Assembly: GCA_003542955.1 (NCBI GenBank)
Contig: DPJP01000149.1
Coordinates: 2,019 to 10,960 of the forward strand
DNA: 8,942 nt
Direction: 5' to 3'
Origin: Armatimonadota bacterium
GTDB taxonomy: Bacteria; Armatimonadota; Zipacnadia; Zipacnadales; UBA11051
The notes under the pieces are model-generated. The model was not told the DNA's origin and made no database searches. It saw nothing but the letters and a program-made list of their open reading frames with translations. Shown here one piece after another: positions 1-5,777 of this stretch. Every line of letters starts with the position of its first letter. Position 1 is the first letter of the stretch. Made by a program: the position numbers and the translations under genes.

Positions 1-1466
1 GGGGACGGGCCGAGCAGCAGGTATCGCCCGTCAGGCGATATGCCGCGCACCCGCAGGCGGCCGGGCACTGCCCCGACGGCGTCGGTCCTGCCGGATGGCG
101 CCTGGGTACGCACCACCAGCGTGTCAGCTGCGGCGTTCCAGTCCGGGGCTTTGCGCCGGAGCGCATCGGGCGCGGTGCCTGAAGCGCTGTTCGGCAGGAT
201 AGCCCAGTAGAGGGCGCTCTCGTCCGGCGCCCAGCCGCCCGGCAGTCCATGGGCGTAGGGCGCCGGAGGTACGAACTCCTCCCACCGCCCGTCACGCCGG
301 TACATGAATGCGCCGTTATCCACAGCGAGATAGGTGCCTCCCGGGGAGTGGGGCTCGGGGCTCTCCGAGTCCCCCCAGACCCGTAGCGACTGGGGCTCGG
401 GCATGCGCTCGTAGCTCTCGGATGCGATGTCGTAGATCCAGTACGCTTCCCGCTCAAGGCGTCCGTCGAGCAGCTCGCCACCGTAGTGGAGGAGGACTCG
501 TCTGCCCTCCGGTGAGAGGCGCGCGCCGCCCATGGGCCCCCTCGCGATCCGGTTGAGCCTGCCGGTCACAGGATCGAGCAGCCACAGCGCGCCGAAGTGG
601 TACGAACGCCCCCGGGGCGATGTGCTTATGAGAACCGTGCGGCCGGTGTGGTCGATCTCGATCGAGTCGAGATCCCTGAGTGACCCGGACATGGTGACGC
701 TGAAGAAGCCGGTGACGACGACGCAGCCCACGGCGGCGAAGGTGACATACGCCGCGACGGTCCGCTTCAGGCGCAGTGTCCGCTCCGCAATCGGTGTGCG
801 CACATCCCCCCACACCCCTGCGACGGCAGCCAGGACCGCGAAGTCGATCGCGCTCAGCAGCGCGTTCTCCTGCGTGACCCACGGCCACTCCAGGCCCAAC
901 TGCGGGCCGTACCGCGCCGCGAGCGGGCCGAGAGTGAGAAGCGCATATCCCAGCAACACCAGAAAGCCCACCACCGGCCCGAGGACGAGTGCCGCCCCGG
1001 GCGAACGCACCAGCGCGGAGACTGCCAGCGTGTGGCAGAACAGCAGTATGAGCAGGGCCGCGTGCACCTCCAGGCTCCCGCTCATCGTCGTGTCACGGTA
1101 CTCACGCCAGAAGCTGATCCCCCCCAGCGCAAGCACGCTCTCAGCGACTGCCAGGAGCGCGACGACGGTAATGGCCGTAAGCGCCGCCGCGACAAGGACC
1201 TTGACCGCGGCCACGCGCCCGCGGCTGATCGGCCACGAGTTCAGGTACCTGAGTTGCTCGGGTCGCTCGCGCGCCAACACCGAGGCCCCCGCCGCCGACG
1301 CGACGAGGAGTGTGCTCACCCACGCGAACGATACCGAAAAGGGGAAGGGGTTCTCCTTGCCGGAGTTGACGGCGGCGTCGGCGGTTGCCACAACCACCAT
1401 GGCGAGGAGCATCAGCAGCGCGCCGGGCGCAAGTTCGCGAATCTCCTTCCAGACAAGTGCAATCAT
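1..1466 (-). CDS. ABC-2-like membrane domain fused to beta-propeller-like domain, copy A (3' end beyond window)
   Basis: This reading frame stays open from the ATG at 1466 to the left edge, giving about 488 residues with no stop, so the C-terminus is cut off. The first 260 residues hold about seven hydrophobic segments (near 15-31, 46-64, 88-116, 133-152, 157-179, 203-219 and 236-257). The loops after segments 2 and 6 are rich in Arg/Lys (ARERPEQLR; ERTLRLKR), which puts the rest of the protein outside. From about 265 on, propeller-type repeats appear: LWLLDPVTGRL, ARLSPEGRRV, GWAPDESALYW and GISPDGRYLLL. It is a close paralog of the upstream gene, colinear without indels over at least the first 86 residues. 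Its ATG overlaps the TGA of that gene as ATGA and no Shine-Dalgarno sequence precedes it, so translation is probably coupled. By inference it is the second membrane subunit of the ABC complex encoded upstream; its substrate is unknown. Confidence 0.85.
   Translation of the reverse strand, partial: MIALVWKEIRELAPGALLMLLAMVVVATADAAVNSGKENPFPFSVSFAWVSTLLVASAAGASVLARERPEQLRYLNSWPISRGRVAAVKVLVAAALTAITVVALLAVAESVLALGGISFWREYRDTTMSGSLEVHAALLILLFCHTLAVSALVRSPGAALVLGPVVGFLVLLGYALLTLGPLAARYGPQLGLEWPWVTQENALLSAIDFAVLAAVAGVWGDVRTPIAERTLRLKRTVAAYVTFAAVGCVVVTGFFSVTMSGSLRDLDSIEIDHTGRTVLISTSPRGRSYHFGALWLLDPVTGRLNRIARGPMGGARLSPEGRRVLLHYGGELLDGRLEREAYWIYDIASESYERMPEPQSLRVWGDSESPEPHSPGGTYLAVDNGAFMYRRDGRWEEFVPPAPYAHGLPGGWAPDESALYWAILPNSASGTAPDALRRKAPDWNAAADTLVVRTQAPSGRTDAVGAVPGRLRVRGISPDGRYLLLGPS
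1211..1297. repeat. 87-nt tract nearly identical to 3274-3360 (copy A side)
   Basis: Bases 1211-1274 match 3274-3337 without a difference over 64 nt. After one mismatch (1275 versus 3338) the match continues to 1297/3360, so 86 of 87 bases agree. The next 50 bases on the right agree at only 32 positions by hand count. The tract encodes residues 57-86 of both paralogs, covering helix 2 and the charged cytoplasmic loop after it. Confidence 0.9.
1413..1440. repeat. 28-nt exact match to 3476-3503
   Basis: A second identical tract between the paralogs, at the same 2063-base offset, encodes residues 9-18 (the end of the N-terminal amphipathic element and the start of helix 1). The flanks on both sides differ. 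Confidence 0.85.
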
Positions 1467-3529
1467 CGGCGCATCATCCCAATCAGCGCTTGGCCGACCC
1501 ACGGCCGCTGTTGCCGCTCGAGCAGTGTGGTGACTGCCCCTGTCCCGGTGTCGATGCGCAGGACGCGGAACGCCCCGGTATCCCGGTCGCTCTCCGTTAG
1601 AATCGCGTCACCGTCGTGCGTATGGCCGATGGTCGGCTCGGCGGCGCTGGTCCGGTAGAGCCACCGGCAGCCTCCTCCATCTGCCGACGCCACGTACAGG
1701 GAGAGTTCGGATGGGTGGGATCGTCTTTCAGGGGCGCTCAACAGGCATCTGGCCAGCACCAGCATCCGCGTGCGGTCGGGGGACATGCACAGGCGCATAC
1801 CGGCGTCGCTGGTGGCACGGAGGCTGTTGAGCTTCTCTCCCGTGGCGGCGTCAACCAGGACCCACCCGGGCGGCTGGGGGATCCCTGCTTCATCTCGCCC
1901 CCTGGTGCGGCACCACAGGTAGCGGCCCGATGCCGTCCAGCCCTCCTTGTCCGGCACCATGCCGTCAATCTCAACCTGCCTGTGCGTCTCGAGGTCGAGT
2001 ATGGTCGTTCTCTCGTACGGAGCCTGCGCGCCGGGAGCTGCATTCGACGATCTCCGGGAGGCCAGCGAGAGGTACCTGCCATCGGGTGAGAGCCGGCCGA
2101 CCCGCCGCCCCCCCTTGAGTGACCAGATTGCTTCGGTCTCGCCTGATGGCGCTGCCGTCCTCAGCACCAGTGTGTCTGCATCAGGCCGCCACTCGGGGAT
2201 GGCACTCCCGTAGCGCATCGCGTTCCCACGGTCCCACTCCGAGCCGCACAGCTCCCGTGCGGTGATGATCCAGTAGAGCGCAGTCTCGTCAGGTGTCCAT
2301 CCTGCCGCGATGTAGTGGGAGTACGGGCTGGGCGGGGTGAGCGTGTCCAACCCGCCGGCGTCTCGGTAGAGAAACGCTCTTTCACCTAAGGCGATATACG
2401 CGCCGTGGGGCGAACTGAACTTCACGGGTGCGAACGGGTCTCCCCATCTCTGAGGCCGCAGGGGCCGGAGGCGGCCGCCAGGTCCCTCCCGGATGTCATA
2501 GACCCAATCCCAGTATAGGATGTGGAACCTGCTCCCGGAGAGGATGCCAAAGCGGAAGAAGACGCGATCGCCCTCCGGTGAGAGCCGTGCGTTGGAGATG
2601 GCGCCGCCTGAGATTCGGTCGAGCTTGCCGGTCAGTGGGTCGAGCAGCCACAGGCCGGTGATGGCATCTGGGACGGAGGAATGCCGTGCCGCGACCAGCA
2701 CGTGGCGCCCGGTGGGGTCGATCTCGGCAGTGGCGCCACTGTCGATGGGGCCGGCGCCGGCGATGGCACAGTACCCGATGGTAGCGATGCCGGCGGCGAC
2801 GATCAGGCCCGCGTACGCAGCGACCGTACGTTTCAGACGCAGCCCCCGCTCGGCAACGGGCGCCAGAACATACCCCAGCACGCCCGCGGCGGCGGCAATG
2901 GCCGCAAGGGCAAGCGCTGTCGGCTCGATCTTGCCCGGAACCGGCCATGGCCACGCCATGCCCAGCCACGGGCCAAAGCGCGGTGCGAGCACCGCGTGGG
3001 AAGCGACGAGATACCTGTATAGTACAAACAGGGTTACCACGGGGCCAAGCAGCAGCGCTCCCGCGGGATGACGCACCAATGCTGAGGCCGACAGCGTCAG
3101 GCAGAAGAAGAGCATCACGAGGCAGAACACGAACGCTATCCGCCCACTCACCGCGGCGCCAAATCCCTCCCAGAGGTTGATGCCGGCGAGCGCGAGAATG
3201 CTCTGAGCGACCGCCAGCATGAGCGCCGTGGTGACTACGGTGAGCCCGGCTGTGACCAGCACCTTGACTGCCGCCACGCGCCCGCGGCTGATCGGCCACG
3301 AGTTCAGGTACCTGAGTTGCTCGGGTCGCTCGCGCGCGAACACCGAGGCCCCCGCCGCCGCAGCGACCAGGAGGGGACCGACTAAGACGAACGGAACGCA
3401 GAACGGGAAGGAGTTCTCCCTGCCTGACTTGACGGCTGCGCCGGCGGATGCCACGATAACGGTGGCCAAAAGCACCAGCAGCGCGCCGGGCGCAAGTTCG
3501 CGAGCCTCCTTCCATGCAAGCGCAATCAT
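1463..3529 (-). CDS. ABC-2-like membrane domain fused to TolB/WD40-like propeller domain, copy B
   Basis: The product has 688 residues. Residues 1-260 look like an ABC-2-type membrane subunit. They start with the MIALAWKEARE element typical of such permeases and have hydrophobic segments near 15-31, 46-64, 87-116, 130-152, 155-178, 204-225 and 236-258. Positively charged loops after segments 2, 4 and 6 fit an N-in, C-out topology. Residues 265-688 carry repeated propeller-like strands: LWLLDPLTGKL (293-303), ARLSPEGDRVFF (314-325), GWTPDETALYW (410-420), GRLSPDGRYLSLA (478-490), CMSPDRTRMLVLA (581-593) and THDGDAILTE (637-646). Ordinary ABC-2 permeases of GntR operons lack such a domain. The ATG overlaps the TGA of the ATPase gene (ATGA at 3529-3526), and the TGA overlaps the ATG of copy A. 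A role as one half of a heterodimeric transporter or sensor complex is inferred; the ligand of the propeller is unknown. Confidence 0.9.
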   Translation of the reverse strand: MIALAWKEARELAPGALLVLLATVIVASAGAAVKSGRENSFPFCVPFVLVGPLLVAAAAGASVFARERPEQLRYLNSWPISRGRVAAVKVLVTAGLTVVTTALMLAVAQSILALAGINLWEGFGAAVSGRIAFVFCLVMLFFCLTLSASALVRHPAGALLLGPVVTLFVLYRYLVASHAVLAPRFGPWLGMAWPWPVPGKIEPTALALAAIAAAAGVLGYVLAPVAERGLRLKRTVAAYAGLIVAAGIATIGYCAIAGAGPIDSGATAEIDPTGRHVLVAARHSSVPDAITGLWLLDPLTGKLDRISGGAISNARLSPEGDRVFFRFGILSGSRFHILYWDWVYDIREGPGGRLRPLRPQRWGDPFAPVKFSSPHGAYIALGERAFLYRDAGGLDTLTPPSPYSHYIAAGWTPDETALYWIITARELCGSEWDRGNAMRYGSAIPEWRPDADTLVLRTAAPSGETEAIWSLKGGRRVGRLSPDGRYLSLASRRSSNAAPGAQAPYERTTILDLETHRQVEIDGMVPDKEGWTASGRYLWCRTRGRDEAGIPQPPGWVLVDAATGEKLNSLRATSDAGMRLCMSPDRTRMLVLARCLLSAPERRSHPSELSLYVASADGGGCRWLYRTSAAEPTIGHTHDGDAILTESDRDTGAFRVLRIDTGTGAVTTLLERQQRPWVGQALIGMMRR
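3274..3360. repeat. 87-nt tract nearly identical to 1211-1297 (copy B side)
   Basis: This is the partner of the 1211-1297 tract at a constant offset of 2063 bases. The only difference changes residue 64 from Phe here to Leu in copy A; there is no synonymous difference over about 29 codons. Confidence 0.9.
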
Positions 3530-4440
3530 GAGGTCCGCGCCCCCTCCACGGGGACGCCGCGCTTCGGTCCCACATACGCGATGAAGATGTCCTCCAGGCT
3601 GCAGTCGCTGACCTCGATGTCGGTCACGCCGGCCGCATGCAGTCCGCTCTCCTGCTCCGGGCCGAAGGTGCGATAGATGATCTCGCGGCGTCGGCCGTCG
3701 GTATCCTGCCGCAGGATGGCCCCATCTGCGTGTGCGGGTGCGCTGTCGGGGAATGTCGCCAGCACCCGCTTGACCGAGGCCTTCAACTGCTCGAGCGGCT
3801 CCTGCACGATCAGCTTGCCCTCGTGGAGGATGCCGATCCAGTCGGCTACGCGCTCGACATCATCGATGATATGGGAGGAGAAGAAGACGGTGGTACCGGC
3901 CTCCTGCAGGATGCCGACGATGCTCTCGACGAACTCGCGCCGCACAACGGCATCGAGGCCCTGGGTGGGGTCATCGAGGAGGACGAGCTGTGGGTGCGAG
4001 GAGAGCGCCAGCGCCAGGGCGAGCTTGCCCTGCATCCCCCGGGAGAGCTGCCCGACACGCCGCTCCGGCGGCAGCTCGAACCGCCGGATCAGGTGGGCGG
4101 CGAGGTCGGGGTCCCAGCGCGGGTGGAGATGCTGACCGAACCAGAGCGTCTCGCGGACCTTCATCCAGTCATACATCTCAACGCGCTCGGGGACGTAGGA
4201 GACCACCCGCTTCATGGCGACATCCTGCCTCATCGGGTCGAAACCGAGCACCGAGACGCTGCCCGAGGTCGGCTGCAGAAAGCCCATCAGCATCTGGATG
4301 GTGGTAGTCTTGCCGGCGCCGTTGCGGCCGATGTAGCCGTAGACGCAGCCGGCGGGCACCCTCAGGTCCACCTCGTCGACCGCCCGCAGCCTCCCGAACC
4401 GCTTGCACAACCCGGTCGTCTGGATGGCGAACTCGCTCAT
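3526..4440 (-). CDS. ABC transporter ATP-binding protein (GntR-operon, YtrB-like)
   Basis: This is a cytoplasmic ATPase of 304 residues expected to power the two membrane proteins encoded after it. Visible motifs are Walker A GRNGAGKT (38-45), signature LSRGMQ (132-137), Walker B LVLLDDP (152-158), D-loop GLD and H-loop histidine in FFSSH (about 190). Residues 205-304 form the C-terminal extension common in drug/ABC-2 ATPases. Two positions are unusual: the catalytic Glu after Walker B is Asp (157), and the Q-loop Gln appears to be Glu (YVPE, about 85). I chose the ATG at 4440 because MSEFAIQTTGLCKRFG is a normal family N-terminus. It lies 4 nt after the repressor stop and GAGG is just upstream. 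ATGs at 4515, 4512 and 4458 would overlap the repressor gene and add an atypical tail. The stop overlaps the next start as ATGA. Confidence 0.95.
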   Translation of the reverse strand: MSEFAIQTTGLCKRFGRLRAVDEVDLRVPAGCVYGYIGRNGAGKTTTIQMLMGFLQPTSGSVSVLGFDPMRQDVAMKRVVSYVPERVEMYDWMKVRETLWFGQHLHPRWDPDLAAHLIRRFELPPERRVGQLSRGMQGKLALALALSSHPQLVLLDDPTQGLDAVVRREFVESIVGILQEAGTTVFFSSHIIDDVERVADWIGILHEGKLIVQEPLEQLKASVKRVLATFPDSAPAHADGAILRQDTDGRRREIIYRTFGPEQESGLHAAGVTDIEVSDCSLEDIFIAYVGPKRGVPVEGARTS

Positions 4441-4444
4441 GGCC

Positions 4445-4876
4445 TCACACCCCGTCATCGTCCGGTCGGGCCGTCCCACCACGCTGTTGCTGCTCTTCCT
4501 GTCCCTCCCCATCAAGTGCCCTGACCATCATATCTGCTATCTCAGCCTGACTGAGCCCGGCGTTGCGCGCCGTTCGTATCGCCTCGCGGATCATGCGTCG
4601 CACGACCCGGCGGGCCTCCTCCTGCCCCACCTCGCCGGCACTCTCCGAGACGAATGTCCCACTGCCCTGCCGCGAACTCAGCAACCCCTCAGCCTGCATC
4701 TCGCGATAGGCGCGAACCACGGTGTTGAAGTTGATGCGCAGCTCGGTGGCCAGGTCGCGGACAGTCGGTAGCTTCTCACCGGGCCGCAGTGCCCCCGTGG
4801 CGACGGCCATCCGCATCTGCTCCTTGATCTGCAGATAGAGAGGAGTGCCACTTCTGGGATCCACCGAGATGCGCAT
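4445..4876 (-). CDS. GntR-family transcriptional repressor, YtrA subfamily
   Basis: The 143-residue protein is short for GntR regulators, as expected for the YtrA subfamily, which lacks a large effector domain. Residues 11-76 form the winged helix-turn-helix: PLYLQIKEQ, then LRPGEKLPTVRDLA, the recognition helix region INFNTVVRAYREM, and the wing GLLSSRQGSGTFV. Residues 85-122 are helical and probably serve dimerisation. The tail is rich in Gln and Asp. The ATG at 4876 is the only plausible start: an in-frame TAA lies five codons upstream and no start codon lies between. No Shine-Dalgarno sequence precedes it. It is the first gene of the ABC operon, and an inverted repeat covers its presumed -10 box and start codon, so autorepression is likely. 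YtrA of Bacillus subtilis is known to control an ABC transporter that responds to cell-wall antibiotics; the same role here is only analogy. Confidence 0.93.
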   Translation of the reverse strand: MRISVDPRSGTPLYLQIKEQMRMAVATGALRPGEKLPTVRDLATELRINFNTVVRAYREMQAEGLLSSRQGSGTFVSESAGEVGQEEARRVVRRMIREAIRTARNAGLSQAEIADMMVRALDGEGQEEQQQRGGTARPDDDGV

Positions 4877-4898
4877 TGTACTAGTATATTAGTACAAT
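4875..4898. promoter_or_regulatory. Inverted-repeat operator, probable GntR binding site
   Basis: Two perfect 9-nt arms, ATTGTACTA (4875-4883) and TAGTACAAT (4890-4898), flank a 6-nt spacer GTATAT. This AT-rich palindrome stands out in a GC-rich region and begins at the first two bases of the repressor ATG. A dimeric GntR protein is the natural ligand. Binding would cover the presumed -10 box and the start codon. The symmetry also places it upstream of the divergent small ORF and lipoprotein gene. Confidence 0.8.
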
Positions 4899-4914
4899 AT
4901 GACAATGGCGTCAA
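4883..4914 (-). promoter_or_regulatory. Sigma70-type promoter of the GntR-ABC operon
   Basis: On the minus strand a -35 box TTGACG (4914-4909) is followed after 17 nt by TAATAT (4891-4886), or after 20 nt by the better -10 match TATACT (4888-4883). Either would start transcription at about 4880-4876, at or within a few bases of the repressor ATG. The resulting mRNA would be leaderless or nearly so, which fits the missing Shine-Dalgarno sequence. Confidence 0.6.
4885..4898 (+). promoter_or_regulatory. Possible -10 elements for the divergent plus-strand unit
   Basis: Inside the palindrome the plus strand offers TATATT (4885-4890) and TACAAT (4893-4898), each a 5/6 match to the -10 consensus. 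The -35 region for either is poor, and I see no better promoter between 4899 and 4956. If one is used, the small ORF and lipoprotein would share the operator with the ABC operon. This is a weak call. Confidence 0.3.
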
Positions 4915-4969
4915 GTGCCTTTCGCAGGGCCATTGGACAGAAAGTCATAGTCAAGGAAGGAGGAGCCCC

Positions 4970-5053
4970 ATGTACGTGGCGAATGATGCTGTAGCGCTCC
5001 GGGCAGCGAAGGGGTCGGCATCGCTCTGGTCGCGTTGCTCTACCACCCGATGA
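4970..5053 (+). CDS. Small ORF (27 aa), possible leader peptide or coupled small protein
   Basis: An ATG at 4970 opens a 27-codon frame ending in TGA at 5051-5053. The peptide starts MYVANDAVALRAAKG and ends in SRCSTTR. It is basic and mildly amphipathic, with no membrane segment or recognised family. The case for translation rests on its ribosome-binding site: the purine run AAGGAAGGAGGAG (4953-4965) contains AAGGAGG, a nearly perfect anti-16S match, 6 nt before the ATG. Its stop overlaps the first bases of the GAGGAGG site (5052-5058) of the lipoprotein gene, so terminating ribosomes could reinitiate there. It may be a regulatory leader, a coupling ORF or a small functional protein. A chance ORF with a chance ribosome-binding site is the alternative. 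Confidence 0.55.
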   Translation: MYVANDAVALRAAKGSASLWSRCSTTR

Positions 5054-5065
5054 GGAGGCACTGCC

Positions 5066-5707
5066 GTGCCAAACACACGTGTCTGCAGACTCCCGTTGGT
5101 CGTACTCGGCTTGCTCGCACTCATGTGGGCCATGACGTTGACCGGCTGTCACTCCGGCAGCCATGATGTGGGGCTGTTCGCGCCTGAGGACACCGTCCCG
5201 GTGGCAGTCTCGCCCACTCAGGCAGGGCAGTTGCTCGGTGATATGGACGGCAACGGCGAGATCGGGGTTGCCGACGCAATCGCGGTGCTGCGGATTGTTG
5301 TCGCGCTTGCCGCCACGTCGCCGTATGCCGATGTCACCCAGGACGGGGCGGTGGGCGTCACCGACGCCATCGAGATACTGCGGGCGGTGGTGGGGCTGAC
5401 CGACCTGCCGTTCCAGTGGCGAATAGCGACGGTCAGCGGACGGGTCGCGGAGGTCCTGTCCAGGAACGGGCTGCAGGGGATTGAGGTGACCGTCGGCGGG
5501 CAGGCAGGGACGACCAATGCCGCCGGCGCCTACAGCATCGGCAATGTACCAGTCGGAAGCCAGGCGATATCGGTCACCGGCGCCAACTACGATATTGCGG
5601 GCCGGCTGCCGGCGACGGTGGCCGTGGCCGCCCCGAATACGGCACTGGCGACCATCTACATGGTTGAGGATGAGTACTCGCCGCCCGATGGGCCGGACGA
5701 GGACTGA
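5066..5707 (+). CDS. Lipoprotein with dockerin type I domain and carboxypeptidase-regulatory-like domain
   Basis: The 213-residue protein starts with GTG at 5066, 7 nt after GAGGAGG (5052-5058). Residues 1-27 are a signal peptide with a lipobox LTGC (25-28), so Cys28 would be lipidated. Residues 57-111 form a dockerin type I domain with two EF-hand-like calcium loops. Loop 1 starts GDMDGNGEI, with Asp59, Asp61, Asn63 and Asp70 at ligand positions. Loop 2 starts ADVTQDGAV, with Asp89, Asp93 and Asp100; the usual Asn/Asp at its third position is Thr91. Residues 122-199 resemble a carboxypeptidase-regulatory-like beta-sandwich: VSGRV, GLQGIEVTV, TTNAAGAYSIGNVPVGSQAISV. The last 14 residues are very acidic. 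Dockerins bind cohesins, or fold as intramolecular calcium modules in non-cellulosomal proteins; no cohesin lies in this window. It is probably a surface-anchored binding or assembly protein. The partner is unknown. Confidence 0.88.
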   Translation: MPNTRVCRLPLVVLGLLALMWAMTLTGCHSGSHDVGLFAPEDTVPVAVSPTQAGQLLGDMDGNGEIGVADAIAVLRIVVALAATSPYADVTQDGAVGVTDAIEILRAVVGLTDLPFQWRIATVSGRVAEVLSRNGLQGIEVTVGGQAGTTNAAGAYSIGNVPVGSQAISVTGANYDIAGRLPATVAVAAPNTALATIYMVEDEYSPPDGPDED

Positions 5708-5729
5708 GCAGTCACAGATCGAGGTTTGT

Positions 5730-5757
5730 GACGCCCGCGGAGCGGTCCGCGGGCGTC
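5730..5757 (+). terminator. GC-rich hairpin after the lipoprotein gene
   Basis: An 11-bp perfect stem, GACGCCCGCGG (5730-5740) pairing with CCGCGGGCGTC (5747-5757), closes on the loop AGCGGT. It starts 22 nt after the lipoprotein stop and is followed on the plus strand by TCTGTGTGTG, a poor but T-containing tail. It lies between convergent genes (the flavocytochrome ends at 5778). The minus-strand side has no T-run, so it suits the plus-strand gene best. Confidence 0.65.
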
Positions 5758-5777
5758 TCTGTGTGTGGGGCGAGGCG

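Noticed and set aside
1..1466. Possible pseudogene status of the left-edge gene
   Set aside because: I read the frame from 1466 to the window edge without meeting a stop or frameshift, so it is cut by the window rather than broken.
532..1533. 333-codon plus-strand frame opposite copy A
   Set aside because: It is antisense to the copy A frame, which matches copy B residue by residue over its N-terminal part. The plus-strand product is low-complexity Ser/Thr/Ala-rich.
2496..3575. 359-codon minus-strand frame overlapping the copy B membrane gene
   Set aside because: It is an out-of-frame shadow rich in Arg, Gly and His, without membrane segments. The 688-residue frame has proper helices, ATGA overlaps at both ends and a colinear paralog.
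4441..4515. Upstream ATGs (4515, 4512, 4458) as the ATPase start
   Set aside because: They lie inside the repressor gene and would add up to 25 atypical residues before the normal N-terminus. The start 4 nt after the repressor stop fits the operon spacing better.
3637..4524. 295-codon plus-strand frame opposite the ABC ATPase gene
   Set aside because: It is antisense to a protein with complete Walker A, signature, Walker B and H-loop motifs. Its own translation resembles no family.
5730..5757. Hairpin as a bidirectional terminator
   Set aside because: The minus-strand side has no T-run after the stem, so only the plus-strand role is supported.
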